The position numbers were made by a program, and so were the translations under genes. From Paenibacillus phoenicis (GTDB lineage Bacteria > Bacillota > Bacilli > Paenibacillales > Paenibacillaceae): DNA of 64,000 bases. This document shows, piece by piece, positions 25,395-33,194 of the stretch. The stretch is from assembly GCF_034718895.1 (NCBI RefSeq), contig NZ_JAYERP010000001.1, forward strand, positions 2,830,501 through 2,894,500, read 5' to 3'. A model generated the notes under the pieces. The model worked only from the letters and a program-made list of their open reading frames with translations, searched no databases and had not been told where the DNA came from. Each line of letters begins with the position of its first letter. Position 1 is the first letter of the stretch.

Positions 25395-26432
25395 TTATTC
25401 CCAGACGAACACGGCTTTTTCCGTTTTTCTCTCATCGAACATCCGGAACGCCGTTTCCGCCTCCTCGATCTTGAAGGTGTGCGATACCAGCTTTTCCACC
25501 GGCAGACGCTTATCCTGAATAAACTTAGCGATCTCGTCATATTCGAAAATCGGGAAATACCAGGAGCCCATCACCGTTATCTGTTTACGGATCAATTGCT
25601 CGCTCGGCTTGATCGTTACTTCTTTGCCCTCTCCAATAAAGGCGGCTCGGCCGTGCGGGCGAAGGCTGTCCAGAATCGTATTTTGCGCAACCGGATTGCC
25701 GGAGCAGTCGATGCCTGCGTCGATGCCGCGTCCGCCCGTGATCTCCAACAGACGCTCCAATACATTTTCCTTGGCGTTAATCGTATAGTCCGCGCCGAGC
25801 TCTTTGGCGATCTCCAGGCGCTCGTCCAGCATATCCACGGCAATCACCGTCGCTCCCAGCCCTTTAGCCACCATGACGCCAGCGCCGCCCATCGGACCGA
25901 GGCCAAAGATCACAATGGTGTCGCGGCCGCTGACGGCCAGTCTTTTCTGGGCATGGTACAGGGTGCCTACGGCATCCGTGGACACCGCGGCCGTAACATA
26001 GCTCATGCCGTCCGGAATTCTCATGCAGTTGTCCTCCGGTACAGCGATGTAGTCGGCGTCCCCGCCATGCCGGTCAAACCCGATGCACTTCCATTCTTTA
26101 CAGAACATTTTATAGCCGCTCTTGCAGAACTGGCATTCGCCGCAGCCGACCGCCAGATAGACCGCTACCCGGTCGCCGGGCTTGAAGCGCTCAACGCCCT
26201 CACCTGTCTGTACGATTTTTCCGGCCGGCTCATGGCCCGGATACACGGCTCCGGTATTGCCTTGCCCGACGACGCCTTTGTTCCCGTAATACAAGCTCAT
26301 GTCGCTGCGGCAAATCGCCGACGCCTTCATTTGGATCAGCACTTCTCTCGGGCCCGGAGCCGGAATCGGCACCTCCCTGATCTCCACCGCTTTGTTCCCC
26401 GGAAAACTGACCGCTTTCATCGTCGTACTCAT
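25395..26432 (-). CDS. Zinc-dependent medium-chain alcohol/polyol dehydrogenase
   Basis: A 345-residue NAD(P)-dependent dehydrogenase. Cys in AICRSDMSLY and GHEPAGKIV give the catalytic zinc site, CGECQFCKSGYKMFC the structural zinc site, and IFGLGPMGGAGV the Rossmann loop. The ATG at 26432 has GGGAGGGACCAGAC upstream; the longer frame upstream overlaps the Gfo/Idh gene and is not family-like. In this operon it probably oxidises a polyol or sugar. Confidence 0.9.
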   Translation of the reverse strand: MSTTMKAVSFPGNKAVEIREVPIPAPGPREVLIQMKASAICRSDMSLYYGNKGVVGQGNTGAVYPGHEPAGKIVQTGEGVERFKPGDRVAVYLAVGCGECQFCKSGYKMFCKEWKCIGFDRHGGDADYIAVPEDNCMRIPDGMSYVTAAVSTDAVGTLYHAQKRLAVSGRDTIVIFGLGPMGGAGVMVAKGLGATVIAVDMLDERLEIAKELGADYTINAKENVLERLLEITGGRGIDAGIDCSGNPVAQNTILDSLRPHGRAAFIGEGKEVTIKPSEQLIRKQITVMGSWYFPIFEYDEIAKFIQDKRLPVEKLVSHTFKIEEAETAFRMFDERKTEKAVFVWE

Positions 26433-26457
26433 GTCTGGTCCCTCCCAATTTTTTTTA

Positions 26458-27627
26458 TTAGAGCAGATGCTGAACCTGAACCCATCGTTTTTGCTCATGG
26501 CTTTGCAGAATCGCATCCGTAATACACATCGATAAGTGCCCCTCTTCAAAGGTGGCAAAATCCGCCCTTTCCTTAAGCAGATCTTTCCCCTCCCGGATAA
26601 AGGTGTAATAGCGAAGCATCATATTTTTGATCGAATCCGGCCAGCCTTCGGTATGTCCTCCGGGATAATGAACCGCGTCCCTCGCTCCTTCATAGAACAG
26701 CCCCGGGTCCGCCATCAGCGTCTGATTCGGCTGGTCCCTATGCCCGATCCACAGCCGGGCAGGCTCTTCCTGGTCCCAGAACACGGATTTTTCGCTTCCG
26801 CTTAGCTCGAAGCTGAGCCGGTTCTTGCGGCCTGCGCTTACTTGCGAAACGGTAAACACCCCTTTAGTGCCGTCTTCAAAATGAATCAACACCGACGCAT
26901 AATCCTCCGTGCTGACCTCCACCGGGTCATAGCCATCGCCGTCCGGCGCCTGGCCGCTGTACGTGACTTGGGCTACCTTCGGTTTTTTGCGCACCGGATG
27001 TACGGTCCAAAGGTCGGCGAACACTTCCTTAATCCGCTTCCCGGTCACATACTGCACCGTATCGCACCAGTGGGAGCCGATATCCGCCACAGCGCGGGAT
27101 TTTCCGCCCACCTCCTTAGCCAGCCGCCAGTTGAAATCCGTGTCGTACAGGAGCCAATCCTGCTGGTAGCCGCCGTGAACAAGGTAGACACTGCCGAGAT
27201 CGCCACGTCGAACCATTTCCGCAACCTGTTTCATCATAGGGTACTGTCTGTAGTTAAAGTTGACTCCATGGACAACCCCTTTTTCTCTCGCCAGCCTAAC
27301 CAGCTCCGCGCTTTCCTTGGCATCCATGGCCAGCGGCTTTTCCGACAGTACATGTTTGCCCGCTTCCATGATCGCTTTGTTGATTTCAAAATGCAGATGG
27401 TTGGGCGTACAGTTGTGAACCGCGTCGATGTCCGGATCGGTAAGCAGTTCCTTGTAATCCCCGTAAGCCTTAGGAATATTCAGCTTCTCGGCGACAGCCC
27501 GGGCTTTTTCCTCATTTTGCTCGGCGATGGCGACGACCTGAACGAATCCCAGCCTGCGGATCGCTTCGATATGGGCCGGTCCGATAAATCCGCTCCCGAT
27601 AATGCCAACGTTGATCGTCTTGTTCAT
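26458..27627 (-). CDS. Gfo/Idh/MocA family oxidoreductase
   Basis: This 389-residue NAD(P)-dependent enzyme acts on sugars, inositols or their derivatives. GIIGSGFIGPAH is the N-terminal dinucleotide loop, SEKPLAMD the EKP motif with the catalytic Lys, and ADIGSHWCDTVQY the conserved catalytic helix with His. GGGGAGGACGGAGAG precedes the ATG. It follows the permease by 25 bp. Its substrate is probably the imported sugar or polyol or its first product. Confidence 0.92.
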   Translation of the reverse strand: MNKTINVGIIGSGFIGPAHIEAIRRLGFVQVVAIAEQNEEKARAVAEKLNIPKAYGDYKELLTDPDIDAVHNCTPNHLHFEINKAIMEAGKHVLSEKPLAMDAKESAELVRLAREKGVVHGVNFNYRQYPMMKQVAEMVRRGDLGSVYLVHGGYQQDWLLYDTDFNWRLAKEVGGKSRAVADIGSHWCDTVQYVTGKRIKEVFADLWTVHPVRKKPKVAQVTYSGQAPDGDGYDPVEVSTEDYASVLIHFEDGTKGVFTVSQVSAGRKNRLSFELSGSEKSVFWDQEEPARLWIGHRDQPNQTLMADPGLFYEGARDAVHYPGGHTEGWPDSIKNMMLRYYTFIREGKDLLKERADFATFEEGHLSMCITDAILQSHEQKRWVQVQHLL

Positions 27628-27652
27628 CTCTCCGTCCTCCCCAATTCGGTTC

Positions 27653-28636
27653 TTATTTCTTCATCGCTTTTTTGCCGAAAGCTACCGCCAGAATAATAAT
27701 CAATCCCTTAATGATCATTTGCTGGCTGACGTCCAGTCCCATAATGATCAGCCCGTTGTTAATCGTTCCGATCATGAGCGAGCCGACAACCGTGCCAATG
27801 ATCGTGCCCACTCCTCCGAACAGGCTAGTGCCGCCCAGAATGACCGCGGCAATAACCGACAGCTCGTCTCCTTCGCCGAAGGAAAATCGTCCGGCGTTCA
27901 TGCGCCCCGCATACAAGAGCCCGGCCAATCCGGCCATAAAGCCCGTGCCCAAGAACACCCAAAGCTTCACTTTCATCGTCTTGACGCCGGAGAAACGCGC
28001 CGCGCTCTCGTTCCCGCCGGTCGCCAGCACTTGCCGGCCAAAGGAGGTTTTGCGAAGCAGAATATGGGCGATCACCGTGAAGACTAAAGTCCAAATCAGC
28101 AGAATCGGCACAGGACCGATATCCCCCGATCCGAAAATAAAGTTGAACTGTTCATGGACAATGGATACCGGAGCCGTTCCCGTAATCCACATCGCCATCC
28201 CTTTGACCGCCCCCATCGTCCCTAAGGTGACGAGGAAGGAGGGGATCGCCACCTTGGTCACCAGAAGCCCGTTAATGAGGCCGATGATAAGGCCCGTGCC
28301 TACCCCGGCGATCAAGCCGCCAAAAAGCCCGAATCCGGCTTGCAGCGCAAGCGCGCCGACCAGCGAAGATAGGGCGGTGATGGAGCCGACCGACAGGTCG
28401 ATTTCCCCCGTGCTAATGACGAAGGTCATGGCAAGCGCCATCAGCGTAATGGTCGTCGTCTGCCTTACGATATTGAGCAGATTGCCGACCGTAAGGAATC
28501 CGTCGTCAAACAGCATGACGGAAAAATAAACGAACACGCCTACAAACGCCAAATAAACGATATAATCCCGCCAATCGAATTTTTTGAGGCTAAGCGCCGT
28601 TTTGGCCGTCTGCACGTTAGAATCCCTGGATTGCAT
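27653..28636 (-). CDS. Sugar ABC transporter permease, RbsC type
   Basis: A 327-residue polytopic permease of the ribose/xylose/inositol (CUT2) group, with the sequence STGEIDLSVGSITALSSLVG and the coupling-loop region ATGGNESAARFSGV. The ATG at 28636 has GAGGAGGAGCTGCAAT upstream and overlaps the ATPase gene by 20 bp. It works with the ATPase and binding protein of this operon. Confidence 0.92.
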   Translation of the reverse strand: MQSRDSNVQTAKTALSLKKFDWRDYIVYLAFVGVFVYFSVMLFDDGFLTVGNLLNIVRQTTTITLMALAMTFVISTGEIDLSVGSITALSSLVGALALQAGFGLFGGLIAGVGTGLIIGLINGLLVTKVAIPSFLVTLGTMGAVKGMAMWITGTAPVSIVHEQFNFIFGSGDIGPVPILLIWTLVFTVIAHILLRKTSFGRQVLATGGNESAARFSGVKTMKVKLWVFLGTGFMAGLAGLLYAGRMNAGRFSFGEGDELSVIAAVILGGTSLFGGVGTIIGTVVGSLMIGTINNGLIIMGLDVSQQMIIKGLIIILAVAFGKKAMKK

Positions 28637-30116
28637 ATTGCAGCTCCTCCTCTGATTGAATGTCTCTGCGGTCAAGTTCTCTTTTGACGCGTCCTTCATG
28701 CAGCACGATCACCCGATCGCTAAGCGCCAGAAGTTCGGGGAGTTCCGAAGAAACAACAACAATTCCCTTGCCGCTGTCGGCCATTTCCCGCACGATATCA
28801 ATGATTTCCGTCTTCGCTCCGATATCCACGCCGATGGTCGGCTCGTCCAGCAGCAGCACCGTCGGTTCGTTAGCCAGCCATTTGGCCAAGACGATTTTTT
28901 GCTGATTGCCTCCGGACAGAAGATTCACCTGCTTAAAAATGCCATCCGTCTTAATATTCAGCTTCCGCACAAAGCGCTCGCTGATTTGGTTCGATTTTCT
29001 GTCGTCCAGTAGCAATCCTTTCTTCAGCTTGGACAAAATCGGCAGGATCATGTTCTCCTTTACGCTGTGCTGAAGCACCAGTCCCTGCATCCGCCGGTCC
29101 TCCGGGATCATCGCCAGCCCGGCTTCGATCGCGTCGCGCACGCTGCCGATCTTCTTTGGCTTCCCTTCGATCAAAATTTCGCCGCTTTCGATGGGCGCGA
29201 TTCCGAAGATCGCCCGCAATAGCTCCGTTCTTCCGCTTCCCATTAACCCGGCTATGCCGACAATTTCTCCCGGGTAGACGCGCAGGCTGACATCCTTAAC
29301 CTTCGTTCCCGAGGTCAGCTTCTTCACTTCCAGCACCGGCGCCAAATCGGTCGAATAGCTCCGCTCTTTCCACTCAAACGCTTTGTTGAACTCCATGCCC
29401 ACGATATGCTGGATCACCGTATCCATATCCGTCTCGGCGATCACTTCCGTCGTAACCTTCTTTCCGTCTCTCATCACGGTGACGCGGTCGCAGATTTGAA
29501 AAATTTCATCCATCCGGTGGGAAATATAGATGATGGAATAATCTTTTTCTTTCAGACGTCTGATAAAAGAGAACAAAATTTCCGTTTCGCTCTTGGTCAG
29601 CGAAGAGGTCGGTTCATCCATGATCAATATTTTGGCTTCTTGCGACAGCGCTTTGGCGATTTCGGTCATCTGCCAATAGCCGACGCCCAGATTTTGCACC
29701 AGTTCCGTAGGCTTGATGTTTACGCCGAGTTCATGGAGAAGCCGCTCCGTCTTGCGCTCGTTCTCCTTATCGTCAAGCAGACCTGCCGCCGTTTTGGCTT
29801 CCCTGCCGAGAAAAATATTCTGGGACACGGTTAACGTGGGAATTAAGCTGAACTCTTGAAAAATCATCGAAATTTTATTCTTTTGCGCGTCCTCGAAACT
29901 TTTGATGCTTACCGGCTCGCCATCGATATAAATCTCTCCCTGATCGGCGTTGTAAACTCCGGTCAGTATTTTCATCAGCGTGGATTTTCCGGCTCCATTC
30001 CCGCCCATCAAGGCGTGTACTTCGCCCTTTTTTAAGGAAAAGTCAACGTTTTGCAGAACCTTGACGCCGTTAAACGCTTTGCTGATGCCTTTCATTTCGA
30101 GTACGTTACGGTCCAT
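28617..30116 (-). CDS. Sugar ABC transporter ATPase, RbsA type
   Basis: The 499-residue protein has two fused ATP-binding domains, as in CUT2 sugar importers. The first has Walker A GGNGAGKST and signature/Walker B (ILIMDEPTSSL). The second has the degenerate GLMGSGRTELL and LSGGNQQK with LLLDEPTIGVD. AAGGTGAGACATC precedes the ATG. It is the energy subunit of the operon's importer. Confidence 0.95.
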   Translation of the reverse strand: MDRNVLEMKGISKAFNGVKVLQNVDFSLKKGEVHALMGGNGAGKSTLMKILTGVYNADQGEIYIDGEPVSIKSFEDAQKNKISMIFQEFSLIPTLTVSQNIFLGREAKTAAGLLDDKENERKTERLLHELGVNIKPTELVQNLGVGYWQMTEIAKALSQEAKILIMDEPTSSLTKSETEILFSFIRRLKEKDYSIIYISHRMDEIFQICDRVTVMRDGKKVTTEVIAETDMDTVIQHIVGMEFNKAFEWKERSYSTDLAPVLEVKKLTSGTKVKDVSLRVYPGEIVGIAGLMGSGRTELLRAIFGIAPIESGEILIEGKPKKIGSVRDAIEAGLAMIPEDRRMQGLVLQHSVKENMILPILSKLKKGLLLDDRKSNQISERFVRKLNIKTDGIFKQVNLLSGGNQQKIVLAKWLANEPTVLLLDEPTIGVDIGAKTEIIDIVREMADSGKGIVVVSSELPELLALSDRVIVLHEGRVKRELDRRDIQSEEELQYAIQGF

Positions 30117-30137
30117 GATGTCTCACCTTCTTTACCA

Positions 30138-30175
30138 GGAAGCAAGGGAACGGTTTGCAGGCCGTCCCCGCTTCC
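30138..30175 (-). other. Intercistronic hairpin between binding-protein and ATPase genes
   Basis: GGAAGC/GCTTCC and GGGGACGG/CCGTTCCC form a strong stem without a following T-tract. Hairpins at this place in ABC operons commonly protect the upstream binding-protein mRNA and allow it to be made in excess. Confidence 0.6.
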
Positions 30176-30185
30176 GCAAATTTGG

Positions 30186-31352
30186 TTACTTTGCCGCGGC
30201 GTTCTTCACGCTGTCGGGAGCGTCTACGCCGTAGATCAGCTTCCAGCTCTCAAGCACATTCTCTTTGGTGACTTTGATCGCCGGAGAAGCCACGTAAGCG
30301 GGCGCCTCCTTGCCCAACAGGGCATAGCCTGCCAGGATCGCCTGCGCTACCCCCTGGTCATATGGAAGCTGCGCGCCAAGCCCTTTCACAATGCCGTCCG
30401 AAGCAATCGAGATCGCGACGTTGGTTCCCAGATCGACTGTCGTCACCACCAGATCATTTCGCCCCGCCGTGCGGGCCGCGGCCATCACGCCTTCTGCCGG
30501 CACGTCCCAGGGAGCAAAGATGCCGTCGATATCGGGATACTTCGTTAGCATTCCGGCGGCAACCTCCTGCCCTTTATTGGGATCTGTAATACCGCCTTTG
30601 GTGACGATTTCAATATTCGGGTATTTTTCTTTTATCGTCGCTTCAAAAGCATCCGAACGGTTCTTCGTCACAAAGAAGTTCACGTCATGGTACACGATGC
30701 CGACTTTGCCTTTCCCGCCAAGCTTTTCGGCCATAATGTCAGCCGCCAGGACGCCGTTGCCGTAGTTGTCGCCCGACACGATGCTGATATAATCCTTGCC
30801 TGCGACAAGCCCGTCAGCCGCCCCATCCATAAATACCAGCTTGACGCCTTGCTGAACGGCTTTCTTGTAAGCGCCCGCGGTCGATACCGAATCGACCGGC
30901 ACGGAAATCATCACATCCGGCTTCTTGGCGAGCACGGTTTCGATATCGTTCACCTGCTTCTCCGCCTTGAACTGCGCATCCGTTACGGCTATGACTTCGA
31001 TGCCCATTTGTTTGAACGTATTCTTCATGGCGTTCACAGCGGCGGACATATAGTCCGTACCGGAGTAGTGCATGACAATCGCCGCTTTGTATTTCCCTTC
31101 CTTGATCTTCTGAAGCTCCTCCTCGGTAAGCTTCAGCGACTTGGCCGATACGGCCTGCACGCCGCCCGGACCTTTATCGAGCACCTCGAGGTCGGGAATA
31201 TTCGGGTTGATCGTAAGCGGCCCCGAAGTGGCGCTGTAATTCGGATTCTCCTGCCCGGCTCCGGTGTTGGTTGCGGCGTTTTGCTTGCCGCAGCCTGCAA
31301 TCGCAAGACTAAGCGCAAGCGCCAGGCAAGTTCCCATCCATACTTTTTTCAT
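30186..31352 (-). CDS. Sugar ABC transporter substrate-binding lipoprotein, RbsB type
   Basis: This 388-residue binding protein has a lipoprotein signal ending at Cys21 (LSLAIAGC). The periplasmic-binding-protein fold type I follows (KAAIVMHYSGTDYM, KPDVMISVPVDSVS, FMDGAADGLV). It captures a monosaccharide or polyol for the RbsA/RbsC-type importer. GGGGGGAACAAA precedes the ATG. It is the first gene of the operon, and the cre site lies 20 bp upstream of its start. Confidence 0.93.
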   Translation of the reverse strand: MKKVWMGTCLALALSLAIAGCGKQNAATNTGAGQENPNYSATSGPLTINPNIPDLEVLDKGPGGVQAVSAKSLKLTEEELQKIKEGKYKAAIVMHYSGTDYMSAAVNAMKNTFKQMGIEVIAVTDAQFKAEKQVNDIETVLAKKPDVMISVPVDSVSTAGAYKKAVQQGVKLVFMDGAADGLVAGKDYISIVSGDNYGNGVLAADIMAEKLGGKGKVGIVYHDVNFFVTKNRSDAFEATIKEKYPNIEIVTKGGITDPNKGQEVAAGMLTKYPDIDGIFAPWDVPAEGVMAAARTAGRNDLVVTTVDLGTNVAISIASDGIVKGLGAQLPYDQGVAQAILAGYALLGKEAPAYVASPAIKVTKENVLESWKLIYGVDAPDSVKNAAAK

Positions 31353-31371
31353 TTTGTTCCCCCCTGGTATT

Positions 31372-31387
31372 TTGTGATCGCTTTCAA
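31372..31387 (-). promoter_or_regulatory. Catabolite-responsive element (cre)
   Basis: On the minus strand TTGAAAGCGATCACAA matches the CcpA consensus WTGNAANCGNWNNCAW at every fixed position. It sits between a TATACT -10-like element (31415-31420) and the binding-protein start, so CcpA binding would repress the sugar operon when better carbon sources are present. Confidence 0.75.
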
Positions 31388-31505
31388 GCTGTCCCCCGGC
31401 TGCTTGATACCCACAGTATAGAGCGCCGGATCGGCTTGAAATAGAAGACGAATTTAGCTATGTGGGGGGATGTTTTTAGCGCTTACAACACGCCCGGCTC
31501 CGGGC

Positions 31506-31620
31506 ATAAGAAAAACGTCTATCGACGTACATTCAATGTAGCCAGACCGCGTTTAGCGGAAGTTTTTCTTGCGATATCAGGATGCCGATCCCCCGAAGTT
31601 TATACTTTCTGATATCTTAA
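31506..31620 (+). repeat. Structured dispersed repeat, copy 1
   Basis: This 115-bp element is ~96% identical to 47315-47430. Module 1: AAGAAAAAC (31508-31516) pairs perfectly with GTTTTTCTT (31562-31570), enclosing three small hairpins (CGTC-TATC-GACG, TACAT..ATGTA, CCGC-GTTTA-GCGG). Module 2: GATATCAG (31573-31580) pairs with CTGATATC (31609-31616), with AAGT-TTAT-ACTT inside. The gap 31353-31707 otherwise holds the cre site, a -10-like element and a terminator; no ORF is visible. Confidence 0.85.
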
Positions 31621-31662
31621 AAAAATCCCGGCGCGGCCTTTAAGAAACGGCGCTCCGGGATG
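31619..31662 (-). terminator. Terminator after the family-1 binding-protein gene
   Basis: On the minus strand ATCCCGG/CCGGGAT closes a GC-rich stem followed by seven T. It ends the transcript of the response regulator and binding-protein genes and directly abuts the repeat. Confidence 0.75.
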
Positions 31663-31707
31663 AGCGGATGTTCGCTCTAGGTTGGATGTGTTTGTTGGAG
31701 GTTCATC

Positions 31708-33159
31708 TTAACTTTTATGGTATCCGGCCTGCCGCATCAGCCCTCTCACCTCCGCCGCCGCATCGGAAAGCGCATCTTGCGCCGTTTTTTCGCCGGTGAG
31801 GTATTCATGGACAGCGGACTGCACCGCATCCGATACTTGTTCGTAATTCGTGATGCGCGGCCGGCCTACGCCGACTCTTAACGAATCTCCAAGTACGCGG
31901 TAATACTCGCGGAGGGACGGATCGGTGATATGCTGAGCTTGTTCATAAGCCGATTTTCGGGTCACATGGTGGTTAAACTTCAAATACCCCATCTGGGACT
32001 GAGGACTCGTCAAATATTCCGCCAGCGCATAAGCGTCCTCCTTCTGCCGGGAGTAACGGTTGATCGCCAGCCCCCAAGAACCGAAATGGGGGCCTCGGAT
32101 CAAAGCGCCGCTTTCCATCGTTCCCGGAAACATAAAGTACCCCACTTCTCCGCCGACCTTCGGATTCAGCCTCATGTTGTGATAGTTCATCCCCATCGCC
32201 GCTTTTCCGAATTCGAACACGACGGAGACTTCGTCCCACGTATAGGTTAAGACGTCCGGCGGCGTAATCTTGTACTCGTTAATCCAGCTCCCGTAAGTTT
32301 GCAGCGCCTCTACCCCTTCCTTGCTCTGAAAAGCCGGCTCAAAATCATCGTCAAACAAACGGCCGCCAAAGGAGTTGAGGAAGGATTTGAAATCCACGAA
32401 ATTCGCTTCGTGTCGGCTTCCCATCAACGTCGTTCCGTACAAGTCCGTCTTGCCGTCGCCATCCGTATCCCGGGTAAAAAACTTGGCGAGTTGGGCATAT
32501 TCGTCGAAGGTGCGGGGAATCTCAAGCTCCCGGCCATACAATCGCCGGAATTCTTCCCGATACTGCGGCGATTCAAACAGGTCTTTGCGATAGCTGACCG
32601 TCAGCGCGTTCGATTGAATCGGCAGGCTCCATATTTCAAAACCAGCCGACGTAATCCCGTCTAAACTTACCGTCTCCAGCGAAGGAGGCTCCGCTTGGGG
32701 AGAGTCCAGCCTAAAGACGGAAGTGTCCAGGAAGACTTTGGCGATAAAATCGTCTAGCTTGATCGAATCCGGATGATTCGACTGCTTGATATAGGAGCTT
32801 AGCGGCTCCAGATGCTCAATCACTTTGGGCATCCATGGGGTATCGACTGCGATCAGATCATAGGTTCCCTTCCCCTGCGCAAGCTCCGAGAACACCTTTT
32901 CCTGAAGATTGTTGTAGGGGAGCGCCTCCACTTCGATGCGGATGCCGGTCTGCCGGGAATACGTCTCCATGGCGTCGATAACGGCTTCCGGCCCGGCTTC
33001 ATGGTTTGAGTACAGCACGCGAAGCACCTGCTGCTGCGCCCGGCTCTCCTTCTCGTCCGGCTTCGCTGGCTCGATCATGCGGTCCAAGCAGCCGGTGCCG
33101 GCCGCGAAGGCCAGCAGCGCAAAAACGATCTTCAGGAGTAGCACGTTGTTTTTGTTCAT
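31708..33159 (-). CDS. Extracellular solute-binding protein, family 1, without permease partners
   Basis: This 483-residue protein has an N-terminal hydrophobic segment ending at Cys24 (AAGTGC), a weak lipobox. A sugar-binding-protein fold follows (LRVLYSNHEAGPEAV, DLIAVDTPWMPKVI, WGLAINRYSRQKEDAYA). Such proteins normally serve MalF/MalG-type permeases, but none is present here. It lies 35 bp downstream of the YesN-type regulator and close to the YesM-type kinase. It may feed ligand information to the kinase instead of a transporter; this is inference from context. Confidence 0.85.
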   Translation of the reverse strand: MNKNNVLLLKIVFALLAFAAGTGCLDRMIEPAKPDEKESRAQQQVLRVLYSNHEAGPEAVIDAMETYSRQTGIRIEVEALPYNNLQEKVFSELAQGKGTYDLIAVDTPWMPKVIEHLEPLSSYIKQSNHPDSIKLDDFIAKVFLDTSVFRLDSPQAEPPSLETVSLDGITSAGFEIWSLPIQSNALTVSYRKDLFESPQYREEFRRLYGRELEIPRTFDEYAQLAKFFTRDTDGDGKTDLYGTTLMGSRHEANFVDFKSFLNSFGGRLFDDDFEPAFQSKEGVEALQTYGSWINEYKITPPDVLTYTWDEVSVVFEFGKAAMGMNYHNMRLNPKVGGEVGYFMFPGTMESGALIRGPHFGSWGLAINRYSRQKEDAYALAEYLTSPQSQMGYLKFNHHVTRKSAYEQAQHITDPSLREYYRVLGDSLRVGVGRPRITNYEQVSDAVQSAVHEYLTGEKTAQDALSDAAAEVRGLMRQAGYHKS

Positions 33160-33194
33160 ACTTTTCCCCCCTTACATGCTGTATGTTCCCAGAG

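Noticed and set aside
25377..26522. 381-codon open frame on the plus strand
   Set aside because: It lies wholly antisense to the zinc dehydrogenase, has no ribosome-binding site and its product is Arg/His/Ala-rich without domain features.
27672..28529. 285-codon open frame on the plus strand
   Set aside because: It is antisense to the RbsC-type permease, and its Pro/Ser/Ile-rich product reflects the complement of a hydrophobic gene.
31471..31487. Second cre-like sequence (TGTAAGCGCTAAAAACA on the minus strand)
   Set aside because: The right half is misplaced by two to three bases relative to the cre consensus, and the clear site at 31372-31387 already explains CcpA control.
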